Assembly (NCBI RefSeq): GCF_036924745.1 | Contig: NZ_JAZHSD010000001.1 | Span: 4,154,001 to 4,218,000, forward strand | Length of the DNA stretch: 64,000 nt | Source: Bradyrhizobium sp. AZCC 1693 | Lineage (GTDB): Bacteria; Pseudomonadota; Alphaproteobacteria; Rhizobiales; Xanthobacteraceae | Reading direction: 5' to 3' | Shown: in pieces, positions 38,281 to 46,025 of the stretch | Layout of the letters: each line of letters opens with the position of its first letter | Numbering within the stretch: position 1 is the first letter of the stretch | Program-made: the position numbers and the translations under genes | Notes under the pieces: model-generated | The model's database searches: none | What the model was told of the DNA's origin: nothing | Seen by the model: only the letters and a program-made list of their open reading frames with translations

Positions 38281-39200
38281 ACGCTCTCCGCAAGGCTCTC
38301 GCAGACTACTTTGTGGTTCGCCGCGCCCTCGGCTTTAAGCTCTATCGAGCCGAGAAGCTCCTCGGTCAGTTTCTCACCTTCGTCGAGGATCGCGGCGAAG
38401 ATCATCTGACAACCGAGGCGGCGCTCGCTTGGGCGACATTCCCTAAGCGCGGTCGAACCTGGGCGTTTGCCCGGCTTTCCGTTGTTCGCCGCTTCGCTAA
38501 ACACCTGCGCGGGATCGACCCCGCGACCGAGGTGCCCCCGACACACTTGCTGGTGCAGCAAAAAAGCCGAGCCACCCCCTACCTATATTCGGAGTCGGAT
38601 ATCGCGGCCCTCATCGCCGCAGCCGGGACGCTGCGGACACCGCACCGAGTGGCGACATTTCGGACATTGATCGCTTTGCTTGCAGTGACCGGAATGCGGG
38701 TTGGGGAAGCGATCGGCCTCGACCGCGACGATTTTGACTCCGTCATTGGACTACTCACCATTCGGAACGCAAAGTTCGGCAAGTCTCGCCAATTGCCGCT
38801 GCATCCGAGCACCGTGGCTGCACTGGTTGATTATCTGCGTCGAGACGACCGTCCGAAAAACTCGTCGAATACGCCGGCACTGCTGGTCACTACGGTTGGC
38901 ACCAGGTTCCGCTACATGGGCGTCCAGCCCGTCTTTCGTCAAATGGTGGATGTCGCCGGCCTCAAGCCGCGCTCTGCCTCATGCCGTCCGAGGCTGCATG
39001 ACCTGCGGCATGGATTTGCCGTCAATACCATCCTTGACGGATATCGAGATGGCCGGGAGCCGGGGAACCGGATCGCGTTGTTGTCGACCTACCTCGGCCA
39101 CGTCGATCCTGTCAGCACATACTGGTATCTCTCAGCTGCGCCGGAGTTGCTGACGCTGGTTGGTGATCGTTTGGAGTGGCACCTCGGAGGTGCCGCATGA
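38277..39200 (+). CDS. ritB: RIT tyrosine recombinase B (307 aa)
   Basis: Second recombinase, starting in an ATGA overlap with ritA. Catalytic residues: Arg in TGMRVGEAIGLD, HDLRH in RLHDLRHGFAVNT, His in YLGHVDPVSTYWYLS and the Tyr that follows. Family members act together on the element ends. It overlaps ritC at the stop in the same way. Confidence 0.9.
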   Translation: MNALRKALADYFVVRRALGFKLYRAEKLLGQFLTFVEDRGEDHLTTEAALAWATFPKRGRTWAFARLSVVRRFAKHLRGIDPATEVPPTHLLVQQKSRATPYLYSESDIAALIAAAGTLRTPHRVATFRTLIALLAVTGMRVGEAIGLDRDDFDSVIGLLTIRNAKFGKSRQLPLHPSTVAALVDYLRRDDRPKNSSNTPALLVTTVGTRFRYMGVQPVFRQMVDVAGLKPRSASCRPRLHDLRHGFAVNTILDGYRDGREPGNRIALLSTYLGHVDPVSTYWYLSAAPELLTLVGDRLEWHLGGAA

Positions 39201-40186
39201 CCGCACTTGCCCCAACCCTGCAAGCGTTCTTCACGGAACGCCTCATCCGCCAGCGCCAAGCTAGTCCCCATACACTTGCGGCCTACCGGGACACGCTGCG
39301 GCTGCTGCTGGTCTTCGCGTCCGCGAGGAAAGACGTCGAACCATCGAAGCTAGACATCGACGATCTTGATGCGCCGCTCATCGGCGCCTTCCTCGACCAT
39401 CTTGAGAAGCAGCGGGAGAATAGCGCGCGCACTCGCAACGCTCGACTTGCCGCCGTCCGTTCGCTGTTCCGGTACGCAGCGCTTCGACATCCCGAGCATG
39501 CCGCCATAATCGAACGCGTGCTTGCCATTCCACGCAAGCGTTTCGACCGGAGGATCGTCACTTTCCTGATCGAACCGGAACTCGATGCGCTGTTCCGCGC
39601 ACCCGACCGATCGACCAGGACCGGGCGGCGCGACCATACCTTGCTTACGCTCGCGGCCCAAACGGGCCTGCGTGCGTCAGAATTGATCGGCCTTCGCATC
39701 AGCGATGTTCATCTCGGCACTGGCGCCCATGTCAGTTGCATGGGGAAAGGACGGAAGTTGCGGATCACACCGATTACCTCGGGTATGGTCGCCCTCCTGC
39801 GTGTTTGGCTCGCCGAGCGCGCTGGTCAGCTGACGGAGCCACTTTTCGTCACCCAGTCGGGGACGTCACTCAGCCGTGACGCCGTCGAACATCGGCTCGC
39901 CAAATACGTTCAGATCGCCACCCGCGCCTGTCCGTCGTTGGGACAGAAAACCATCAGCATGCATGTGTTGCGTCATAGCGCCGCGATGCGACTGCTGCGG
40001 GCAGGAATTGAAACCTCGGTGATAGCACTTTGGCTCGGCCATGAGCAGGTCGAAACCACCCACATCTACCTACACGCTGATATGGGAATCAAGGAACGCG
40101 CACTGGCCGCGACAGCTCCAACGGTCGCCACTCCCGGTCGTTTTCGACCGAACGACAAGCTTCTCGCATTTTTGGAGGCACTGTGA
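39197..40186 (+). CDS. ritC: RIT tyrosine recombinase C (329 aa)
   Basis: Third recombinase. The ATG at 39197 overlaps the ritB stop in ATGA, and an upstream frame to 39176 is not needed. Arg in TGLRASELIGL, HVLRH in MHVLRHSAAMRLL, His in WLGHEQVETTHIYLHAD with the Tyr at HIY. The stop lies at the inner edge of the right inverted repeat. Confidence 0.9.
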   Translation: MTALAPTLQAFFTERLIRQRQASPHTLAAYRDTLRLLLVFASARKDVEPSKLDIDDLDAPLIGAFLDHLEKQRENSARTRNARLAAVRSLFRYAALRHPEHAAIIERVLAIPRKRFDRRIVTFLIEPELDALFRAPDRSTRTGRRDHTLLTLAAQTGLRASELIGLRISDVHLGTGAHVSCMGKGRKLRITPITSGMVALLRVWLAERAGQLTEPLFVTQSGTSLSRDAVEHRLAKYVQIATRACPSLGQKTISMHVLRHSAAMRLLRAGIETSVIALWLGHEQVETTHIYLHADMGIKERALAATAPTVATPGRFRPNDKLLAFLEAL

Positions 40187-40273
40187 TTATGCCGACTCCA
40201 ACGCAGCGATCGCCGCCGCCAGAGCCCGTTTTGAGCCAATGGTCGGCATAATCCAGAAGTCGGCATAGTAGAG
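40185..40273 (-). repeat. RIT right inverted repeat
   Basis: Reverse of 36914-37002 with about 8 mismatches in 89 bases. It overlaps the last two bases of ritC. Confidence 0.88.
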
Positions 40274-40274
40274 A

Positions 40275-40294
40275 TTATGCCGACGTCGGCATAA
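40275..40294. repeat. 20-bp palindrome at the RIT/SRAP junction
   Basis: TTATGCCGACGTCGGCATAA, perfectly palindromic, made of two of the modules found inside the inverted repeats. It lies between the right end and the SRAP codons and may be a recombinase site or a trace of an earlier junction. Confidence 0.75.
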
Positions 40295-40955
40295 CCTTTA
40301 TTCCATCACCACAAATCAAGAGGCCATCCGCGCGCTTTTCCGCGTGATGAACCGCTATGTCGGCAACCTTGCGCCGATGCTGGGCGTGTTTCCAGATTAT
40401 CCCGCGCCAGTCGTGCGCAACGCCGGTGACGATCGCGAACTCGTCCTGATGCGCTGGGGCATGCCGCCACCGCCGCGAACCGGCGGGCCGCCGGTGACCA
40501 ATATCCGCAACACTTCCTCGCCGCACTGGCGCGGCTGGTTGAAGCCTGAAAACCGTTGCCTAGTGCCGTTCAACAGCTTCGCTGAGTATGCGCCGGGGCC
40601 GAACCCGGAGACCAAGAAAAAGGACGTCGTCTGGTTCGCAATCAATGATGATCGGCCGCTGATCTGCTTCGCGGGCATCTGGACCGAGTTCAAGGGCGAT
40701 CGTGGCACCAAGTCGAAGCCGGTACCCGGTCCGCACAATGTCTACGGCTTTCTTACGACGTCGCCGAACGCGATCGTCGAACCGATCCATCCCAAAGCGA
40801 TGCCAGTAATCCTAATGACCGATGAAGAACGCGATGTTTGGATGCGGGCGCCGTGGGATGAGGCGAAGGCGCTGCAACGGCCATTGGCGGAAAATGCGCT
40901 GAGGATCGTCGCTCGCGGCGCGGACAAAGAAGACAGTAGTTCAGCTAGACGATAG
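40293..40955 (+). pseudogene. SRAP family protein (HMCES/YedK), 3' part
   Basis: Continues the gene begun at 36905: [20 protein letters not shown] and onward in frame to 40955, with [32 protein letters not shown] and [14 protein letters not shown] typical of SRAP proteins. A GTG at 40344 or ATG at 40347 could restart translation but would lack Cys2 and the first 17 residues, so the abasic-site crosslinking function should be lost. A paralog lies at 44460. Confidence 0.85.
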
Positions 40956-41085
40956 GTCTGACTCGGCGTTTCATGCCGCGACGATTGTCCGCCATCAGGA
41001 CACCCGTCAAGCAGCACGTACATCCGCTACCGCATGTGGCCTGTCCCTGCTTATGCGATCAACTGCGGCTGACGCATCCTGAAAG

Positions 41086-41108
41086 GAAAAGCCGCCATGG
41101 CGGCGGCT
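41086..41108 (-). terminator. intrinsic terminator of the ligase/PEP-CTERM gene
   Basis: Reading leftward, AGCCGCC (41108-41102) pairs with GGCGGCT (41096-41090), followed by TTTTCCTTTC. Confidence 0.6.
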
Positions 41109-42435
41109 ATCCGGAATTCAAAGCTGAAATCTGATCAGCCCGCAACGCCATCTTTTGCTTCCGTTGATACGTCAAGAAGCCGACTGCAACGAAACCAAGC
41201 ATCATCATTGCCCATGTTGACGGCTCAGGAACGCTCGATGCGAGCGCGACGGAATTGATATTGACTGTGAGTTGCTTCTGATCGCTAAACCAATTCTGGA
41301 AATCGGGAATATAGAACATTGTGGCGCTGTTAAAACTCGTCGGATCGATACCGGATGTCCAAGAAGTTGACAGAAAATCGGTCACTGCATTGCGTGGTGC
41401 CGAGCCTGTGTCGTCGAACTGGAAATAAAAGATAGGGACGTGTGCGATGGTAGATGCGTCCCTCGCAAAAACGATCTGATCATACGTCGGGCTGTTCACC
41501 ACCTGAATTATGTTGCGATCAGTCGAAGGTGTTGCCGTGAAGCCCGCAATCTGCATGTCCGTGATTGCACCAAGGTACCGGATGTAATTGCTTCCCGTCG
41601 ATGTCGTGGCCGATCCAAGGTCGAAAGTAACCCATGTCGCCTTTGGCTTCTTGATGGCTTTGGTTAGCTTCGACTTCGGGCTAACCACCGTGTCGAGCTG
41701 CTTCCTGATCTGGGTTGAGACGGTGCGCGACCATCCAGTTCCTACCTTGCCCATATAGACCAGCTCCTTGCCTTCCTGCTTGCCGAGATAAAGCGCCGCG
41801 ACGCCGCTAGGGTCTTTGACGAACCCCGGAAACTTGCCCTTATGAACGGCCTTGATCTTGAGCCAGTTCTCATTTCGCTCTGAACGATACGGGGCGTCCG
41901 CCCGCTTAGAGATGATGCCCTCCCAATGCAGCTTGGCGGCATGCTCAAACATCTTCTGACCGTCGCCGATGAGATGTTCGGAAAACAGTACCGACAGTTC
42001 GATGCCGTTTTCGCCGAGCAGATCTAACAAGAGTTGCTTGCGTTCGATCTGCGGCAGCCTGCGAAGGTCTCCGTTGCGCCAGAGAAGGTCGAATGCGTAA
42101 TAGACCATTCGGTCCTGTCTGCCCGCGGCAAGCTCGGCCTGAAGTTCGGAAAAATTGGTGCGGCCTTCATGGACCACGACTACCTCACCATCGATGATGG
42201 CTTGGCCGGGAATATCGAGGACGCCCGCAATGGCAGAGAACCGTTTGGTCCAGTCCAGCCCGTTGCGGGTGTAGACCTTCTTCCGTCCGCTATTCACGTG
42301 AACCTGCACGCGATAGCCGTCAAACTTGATTTCATGAAGCCACTGATCGCCCATAGGCGCCTTGGTCTTCAGGGTAGCAAGCTGGGGTTTAATGAACCCC
42401 AGCATCTCAATACGCTTCGGCAAAACGCAACTCAC
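41107..42435 (-). CDS. fusion of LigD-type ATP-dependent DNA ligase and a PEP-CTERM protein (442 aa)
   Basis: Residues 1-269 match LigD-type ligases: motif I EIKFDGYR with Lys37, LLWRNGDL, WEGIISKRADAPYRSER and NWLKIKAVHKG, then the OB-fold start PSGVAALYLGKQEG, ending KKPKATWV. From residue 270 the same frame encodes an unrelated secreted-type domain and a C-terminal VPEPSTW (402-408), hydrophobic helix and basic tail, the PEP-CTERM sorting signal. The junction is near 41628. The ligase part lacks its last OB residues, and the PEP-CTERM part lacks a signal peptide, so an exported product is unlikely. Start GTG 42435; ATG 42405 is alternative. Confidence 0.85.
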   Translation of the reverse strand: MSCVLPKRIEMLGFIKPQLATLKTKAPMGDQWLHEIKFDGYRVQVHVNSGRKKVYTRNGLDWTKRFSAIAGVLDIPGQAIIDGEVVVVHEGRTNFSELQAELAAGRQDRMVYYAFDLLWRNGDLRRLPQIERKQLLLDLLGENGIELSVLFSEHLIGDGQKMFEHAAKLHWEGIISKRADAPYRSERNENWLKIKAVHKGKFPGFVKDPSGVAALYLGKQEGKELVYMGKVGTGWSRTVSTQIRKQLDTVVSPKSKLTKAIKKPKATWVTFDLGSATTSTGSNYIRYLGAITDMQIAGFTATPSTDRNIIQVVNSPTYDQIVFARDASTIAHVPIFYFQFDDTGSAPRNAVTDFLSTSWTSGIDPTSFNSATMFYIPDFQNWFSDQKQLTVNINSVALASSVPEPSTWAMMMLGFVAVGFLTYQRKQKMALRADQISALNSG

Positions 42436-42791
42436 AAAAAGCCCGCCGCACCTTGGAGGGCAACGGCGGGCATTTTACTTCCTTCGTGAAAATCTCGAAC
42501 AATCAGGGGACGTGGTCGCCCGTGCCACCACCGATGCTATATGGCTTGGTGAGGAAATAGTCGCGGGTTGCCAGAGCCCTTCCAGCGTATTGGTCAATCG
42601 CCACTGTGATCGCTTGGACGTGCAAGTAGCACCACCTCTCTCGTACGGCCAGTTGCCAAGAAGAGGAAGCCCCCAAACTAAGACATCGCTAAACGCTGGG
42701 TTTCAAACACTGTTTCAAACATTCACTTTCATCAAACTACATCTGAGAGTCTAAAAGCGAACCGACACCTTTAAAGCCCATTGGTAGCTTG
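42436..42791. other. non-coding stretch with an inverted repeat
   Basis: GCCCGCCG (42441-42448) and CGGCGGGC (42464-42471), with A- and T-rich flanks, may be a bidirectional terminator. Nothing else was seen. Confidence 0.45.
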
Positions 42792-42992
42792 ATGGCACGC
42801 AACTGGGGATGGCGGGGCGCGGCCGTGTTGGAAGTGTTGGTTACCGAGCGAAGCTCGACCAGATGGGAATGGCGGGTCTGTGACCGCCACGGGGCGGCGA
42901 TTATGGGTGGGTTTGAGAACACCCGACCAGCGGCCAAGTACCGGGGTAATCGGGCGCTATTTCTTTTGTTGTCTACGCGCTGGATACGATGA
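42792..42992 (+). CDS. small conserved-looking protein (66 aa)
   Basis: MARNWGWRGAAVLEVLVTER, then SSTRWEWRVCDRHG and ENTRPAAKYRGNRALFLLLS. The RWEWRV...AAKY...ALFLLL pattern is one I recognise in a family of small rhizobial proteins without known function. In-frame GTG or TTG codons near residue 13 are possible starts. A weak ribosome binding site leaves the exact start open. Confidence 0.55.
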   Translation: MARNWGWRGAAVLEVLVTERSSTRWEWRVCDRHGAAIMGGFENTRPAAKYRGNRALFLLLSTRWIR

Positions 42993-43376
42993 TGCGCGAA
43001 GTCGCGCGCCAGAGTGCGAACAGCGGTCGCTGGCCGTGTAACTAGCGGCAGTTCTAGGGCTCCCAGAGCGATCCAGGGCCCCATTTGGTCCCGTGAAATC
43101 GGCATAAGCTATCTTCATAAAGCATTGCGTCTCCCCCGTGCCGGGTTTGATCGTTCGCCATGAAGACGGCTTGAACGCCATCCCGTAAAACTACGGTGAA
43201 TGGCCCCGACGATATCGCACGTCGCGGCCATTCGAGATCATCAGGCCGGTTACGTCCGCCGCGCCTTCCGATCACAAGCGTCGATAATTAACGGTACTTG
43301 ACCAAGGCTGGATGTGGCAACTGCGCCATCGAGGCAATCACATTCCGCGCGAAAGCGGCGCGCCGCCAGTTCGCTC
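42993..43376. other. non-coding stretch
   Basis: No credible gene or signal found. Confidence 0.35.
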
Positions 43377-43460
43377 TTACGCCAGTCCGCCCGGCGCTGA
43401 TGCTCCATCGGCTCCCATGATCTTGCCGCCCCAGATGGCCTGTCGCGTTTTGATGCTCAT
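43377..43460 (-). pseudogene. remnant related to the gene at 36389
   Basis: Reads MSIKTRQAIWGGKIMGADGA and stops after 27 codons. The gene at 36814 begins MSTKKREVIWGGRIMGAKMR. The non-coding bases before both starts also match (CAGTGTAATT/CCTGTAATG type). This is therefore a 5' piece of a paralog. Confidence 0.55.
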
Positions 43461-43652
43461 GGCCAGCAATTACAGTGCTACGGCGCCGGACGTGCAATCC
43501 ACGACCCCTACGGATGACGTCGGCTCCGTGGCACTTCCACTTGGTCATGCCAGCCGCCGCAGCGCCGGGGAAAAGTTGCAAGATAAGGTTGGAACCGTGG
43601 AAACGGAGACGCGTCGAGTCACGTCAGAGTTACCACCACCGTTGAGGGTGAA

Positions 43653-43910
43653 ATGGCCCTGCACTTCAGCCGCGTTGGTCCTGCGACAGAGGACTTGGAG
43701 ATATGGAGCGCCAGCGAACGCGGCTTTTCGTTCGTAATCAGTAACGAGAGTAGAGATGGGCCCGGACTTCACGGCAAGCCGGGCTTTGTAGCTTCTTGGC
43801 GCCCTATCCATATCAACAAGCCTGCGATCAGGGTGGGCGGATCACCCTTCAAGGCGTACGCCGAAGCCGAGACGGCCTGTGAGGCCATGCTGGCGCACCT
43901 GACCAGATAG
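43653..43910 (+). CDS. small hypothetical protein (85 aa)
   Basis: MALHFSRVGPATEDLEIWSA followed by SFVISNESRDG, LHGKPGFVASWRP and a helical end (AEAETACEAMLAHLTR). GAGG stands before the ATG. Composition and domain-like layout indicate a real protein of a rhizobial unknown family. A single gene without partners. Confidence 0.6.
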   Translation: MALHFSRVGPATEDLEIWSASERGFSFVISNESRDGPGLHGKPGFVASWRPIHINKPAIRVGGSPFKAYAEAETACEAMLAHLTR

Positions 43911-43951
43911 CTTCGGCTTTGGCGCAGCCGCCGCAATTTAAAGAGGGAGCA

Positions 43952-44093
43952 ATGACTGTTTTCGTTTACGTCAACGAGCAAGCAGATCGGAGACAAAGAC
44001 CACGTCAAGGTCTTCGCAAATGTGGATGCCGCAGAAAAGTGGTTCGAGAACGATCCTGAAGGCGTCGCGTTCGAGTGCGAGGTATTAGAATAG
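43952..44093 (+). pseudogene. small conserved hypothetical gene, frameshifted
   Basis: ATG 43952 follows GAGGGAG and gives MTVFVYVN. After that two bases are missing relative to the frame that reads SKQIGDKDHVKVFANVDAAE, then KWFENDPEGVAFECEVLE to the TAG at 44091-44093. The joined 47-aa protein is of a known Bradyrhizobium type without function. Confidence 0.65.
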
Positions 44094-44230
44094 TCGTTGA
44101 TCCGCGCGCCTCTGTCGTGCGCACGTGCTGGGTGGTAAATCGCGAGCGCACAATGGGGCTCGGTGTTGCACTTTGGTAACCCATTATTTTGCTCGCAAGC
44201 GATAAGTTCATCGCTTTGGGAGAGACGCAT

Positions 44231-44428
44231 ATGGATGTGTATTTGAACACCAAACGTGATCTGCTCGTTGTGAAGAAGGGATATCCGATGCCGCCCGCTG
44301 CGGCGCAGGGAAAATGGCGTAAAAGCAAAAAGAGGGTCATCAAAGTCAGCGACGAGATCAGCTCCGCGCTCCAGAGGCAGGGCTACTACATGCGCAAGCT
44401 AGGGGAGCTGCATGGTAATAGAGATTAG
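44231..44428 (+). CDS. small basic protein (65 aa)
   Basis: [20 protein letters not shown], a basic middle ([17 protein letters not shown]) and a helical end ([18 protein letters not shown]). Another in-frame start lies upstream at 44189, without better support. The high Lys/Arg content suggests nucleic-acid binding, but there is no motif. It precedes the second SRAP gene by 32 bases. Confidence 0.55.
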   Translation: MDVYLNTKRDLLVVKKGYPMPPAAAQGKWRKSKKRVIKVSDEISSALQRQGYYMRKLGELHGNRD

Positions 44429-44459
44429 GCTAAGAAAGATCCTTCGCGGCAGACCTTCG

Positions 44460-45122
44460 ATGTTCAATCTCTATAGCATCACCACAAATCAAGAAGCGAT
44501 CCGCGCGCTCTTCCGCGTGATGAACCGCTACGTCGGCAACCTTGCGCCGATGCCGGGCGTGTTTCCTGATTATCCCGCGCCCGTCATCCGCAATGCAGGC
44601 ACAGAGCGCGAGTTAGTCATGATGCGCTGGGGCATGCCGCCACCGCCGCGCACTGACGGCCCACCGGTCACGAACATCCGCAACACGTCGTCGCCGCACT
44701 GGCGCGGCTGGCTGAAGCCGGAGAGCCGGTGCCTCGTGCCGTTCAACAGCTTTGCCGAATACGCTCCGGAGCCGAACCAGGAGACTAAGAAGAAGGACGT
44801 CGTTTGGTTCGCTATCAATGATGATCGGGCGCTAACCTGCTTCGCGGGCATCTGGACCGAGTTCAGGGGTGACCGAGGCACCAAGTCGAAGCCGATTCCG
44901 GGACCGCATCTTGTCTATGGCTTTCTCACCACGACGCCGAACGCTGTCGTCGAACCGATCCACCCGAAGGCCATGCCCGTCATCCTGCAGACAAACGAGG
45001 AGCGCGATGTTTGGATGCGAGCACCGTGGGATGAGGCTAAGGCGCTGCAGCGGCCGTTGCCCGACGATGCGCTCAAGATTGTGATGCGAGGAGCCGACAA
45101 GGAAGATATGGTCGCGGCTTAG
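44460..45122 (+). CDS. SRAP family protein (HMCES/YedK paralog) with Cys2 replaced by Phe
   Basis: Full length for the family (220 aa): [64 protein letters not shown] (position of the catalytic Glu) and [10 protein letters not shown] (His). The ATG at 44460 is followed by TTC, so residue 2 is Phe; the family has Cys there, the nucleophile for the abasic-site crosslink once Met1 is removed. One base change (TGC to TTC) explains it. The frame is open to 44412, but that part has no Met-Cys. Whether the protein still binds DNA or acts otherwise is open. Confidence 0.88.
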   Translation: MFNLYSITTNQEAIRALFRVMNRYVGNLAPMPGVFPDYPAPVIRNAGTERELVMMRWGMPPPPRTDGPPVTNIRNTSSPHWRGWLKPESRCLVPFNSFAEYAPEPNQETKKKDVVWFAINDDRALTCFAGIWTEFRGDRGTKSKPIPGPHLVYGFLTTTPNAVVEPIHPKAMPVILQTNEERDVWMRAPWDEAKALQRPLPDDALKIVMRGADKEDMVAA

Positions 45123-45238
45123 CTGTCGTGTCGGGTGCTGGGACCGGTTCCCCGATCTTGCGAAATCATTTGGCGGCGCGGCGAAGTTTAAGGAAGGTTG
45201 CGCAGGGAACCTCGCGGAGCCTCGCGCCGTTGCCAAGT

Positions 45239-45493
45239 ATGAAGATCCGATCACATTCCGAAAGTCATCTTGTCGTACTCGACGACGGCTCGAAATGGCA
45301 AATCTTTCCCGGCGACCTTGACGTGACGCTGAACTGGCAGCCGGACACAGAACTTAAGCTCGTCCGCATTGACGATCCGGCGAGTTCGCATGCGTTGGTT
45401 AGCGGTAATGACAACAGTAGTGTCCGAGTATTGCCGGTGGCAGAGAACTGGCCGGTCGATCAGGTGCGTACCGCCTTAAAAGACAGTCAGTAA
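45239..45493 (+). CDS. small hypothetical protein (84 aa)
   Basis: MKIRSHSESHLVVLDDGSKW, then QIFPGDLDVTLNWQPDTELK and VRIDDPASSHALVSG. It is rich in beta strands with a short repeat-like DDGS/DLDV pattern, probably a small beta-barrel-like protein. ATG 45239 is preferred to a GTG at 45128, whose leader is Arg/Ser-rich. No family recognised. Confidence 0.6.
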   Translation: MKIRSHSESHLVVLDDGSKWQIFPGDLDVTLNWQPDTELKLVRIDDPASSHALVSGNDNSSVRVLPVAENWPVDQVRTALKDSQ

Positions 45494-45881
45494 GCGCTGA
45501 TCGCGTCGCAAGATTCCATCGCCTAATGACGGTCTGACATCGCCTGCATGCGACGGCTGACAACGTCCTCACCTGCCCGCCGCAACCTTATCCGCCGGGC
45601 AGGCAACGTCAGAATCGCTAGGAACAACCCCGTCTGAGAACCAGTTTCGTTTGCGGGCCACTCAGTACGCGTATCGGTGGCCCCGCGGCCCCCGCCTCAA
45701 CCCCATGCCCCCGAGAAGGCGCGGGGCCGTGTCCGTCAATACCGTGGGGTGGCGGTGCCAGCCCGGATGAAAAAACGGTGCGACCGCAAACGCTGAGCCG
45801 CGCGGCGTCGCAGCCCAAGTCCGCTAGCCCCTCAAAAACGGACATCCGCCAGTGCGATTGGCTAGCCCGCGTTGTGCCAAA
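45494..45881. other. non-coding stretch ending at IS copy B
   Basis: Contains an inverted pair CTGCCCG/CGGGCAG around 45575-45604 and a repeat segment at 45826-45880 (reverse of the one at 19091). No gene seen. Confidence 0.4.
45826..45880. repeat. degenerate intergenic repeat next to IS copy B
   Basis: Reverse complement contains TTGGCACA and GGATGTCCGTTTTTG, similar to 19091-19144. The element starts one base after TTGTGCCAA, the same position as in copy A. Confidence 0.5.
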
Positions 45882-45973
45882 GCACTAAATCGCTGCGCGA
45901 TAGCCCGCTGCGCGGGGAGCCCGACCGCGAGCACGGTAGCCGGGGTCAAGATCGTCGATAGCGCGCGGGTCGC

Positions 45974-46017
45974 CCTGTCTTGAAGATCGAGGTGTCGTCA
46001 ACCTCATTCAAGACAGG
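45974..46017. repeat. inverted repeat upstream of the recombinase gene, copy B
   Basis: CCTGTCTTGAA and TTCAAGACAGG with a 22-base spacer, as in copy A. Confidence 0.8.
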
Positions 46018-46025
46018 AGTTTCCT

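Larger units (their letters stand above)
36914..40273 (+). mobile_element. RIT element (recombinase in trio), 3.36 kb
   Basis: Three overlapping tyrosine recombinase genes (37057-40186) flanked by 89-bp inverted repeats (36914-37002 and 40185-40273). This is the hallmark of a RIT element, a mobile unit with no cargo. It sits in the first codons of an SRAP gene, with AACCTCTAC on the left and AACCTTTAT on the right, so a target or crossover of about nine bases is seen in both flanks. Confidence 0.9.

Noticed and set aside
36914..40273. Tn554-like transposon
   Set aside because: Tn554 also has a recombinase pair or trio but carries resistance cargo and lacks long inverted repeats; the 89-bp ends and three overlapping recombinases fit RIT better.
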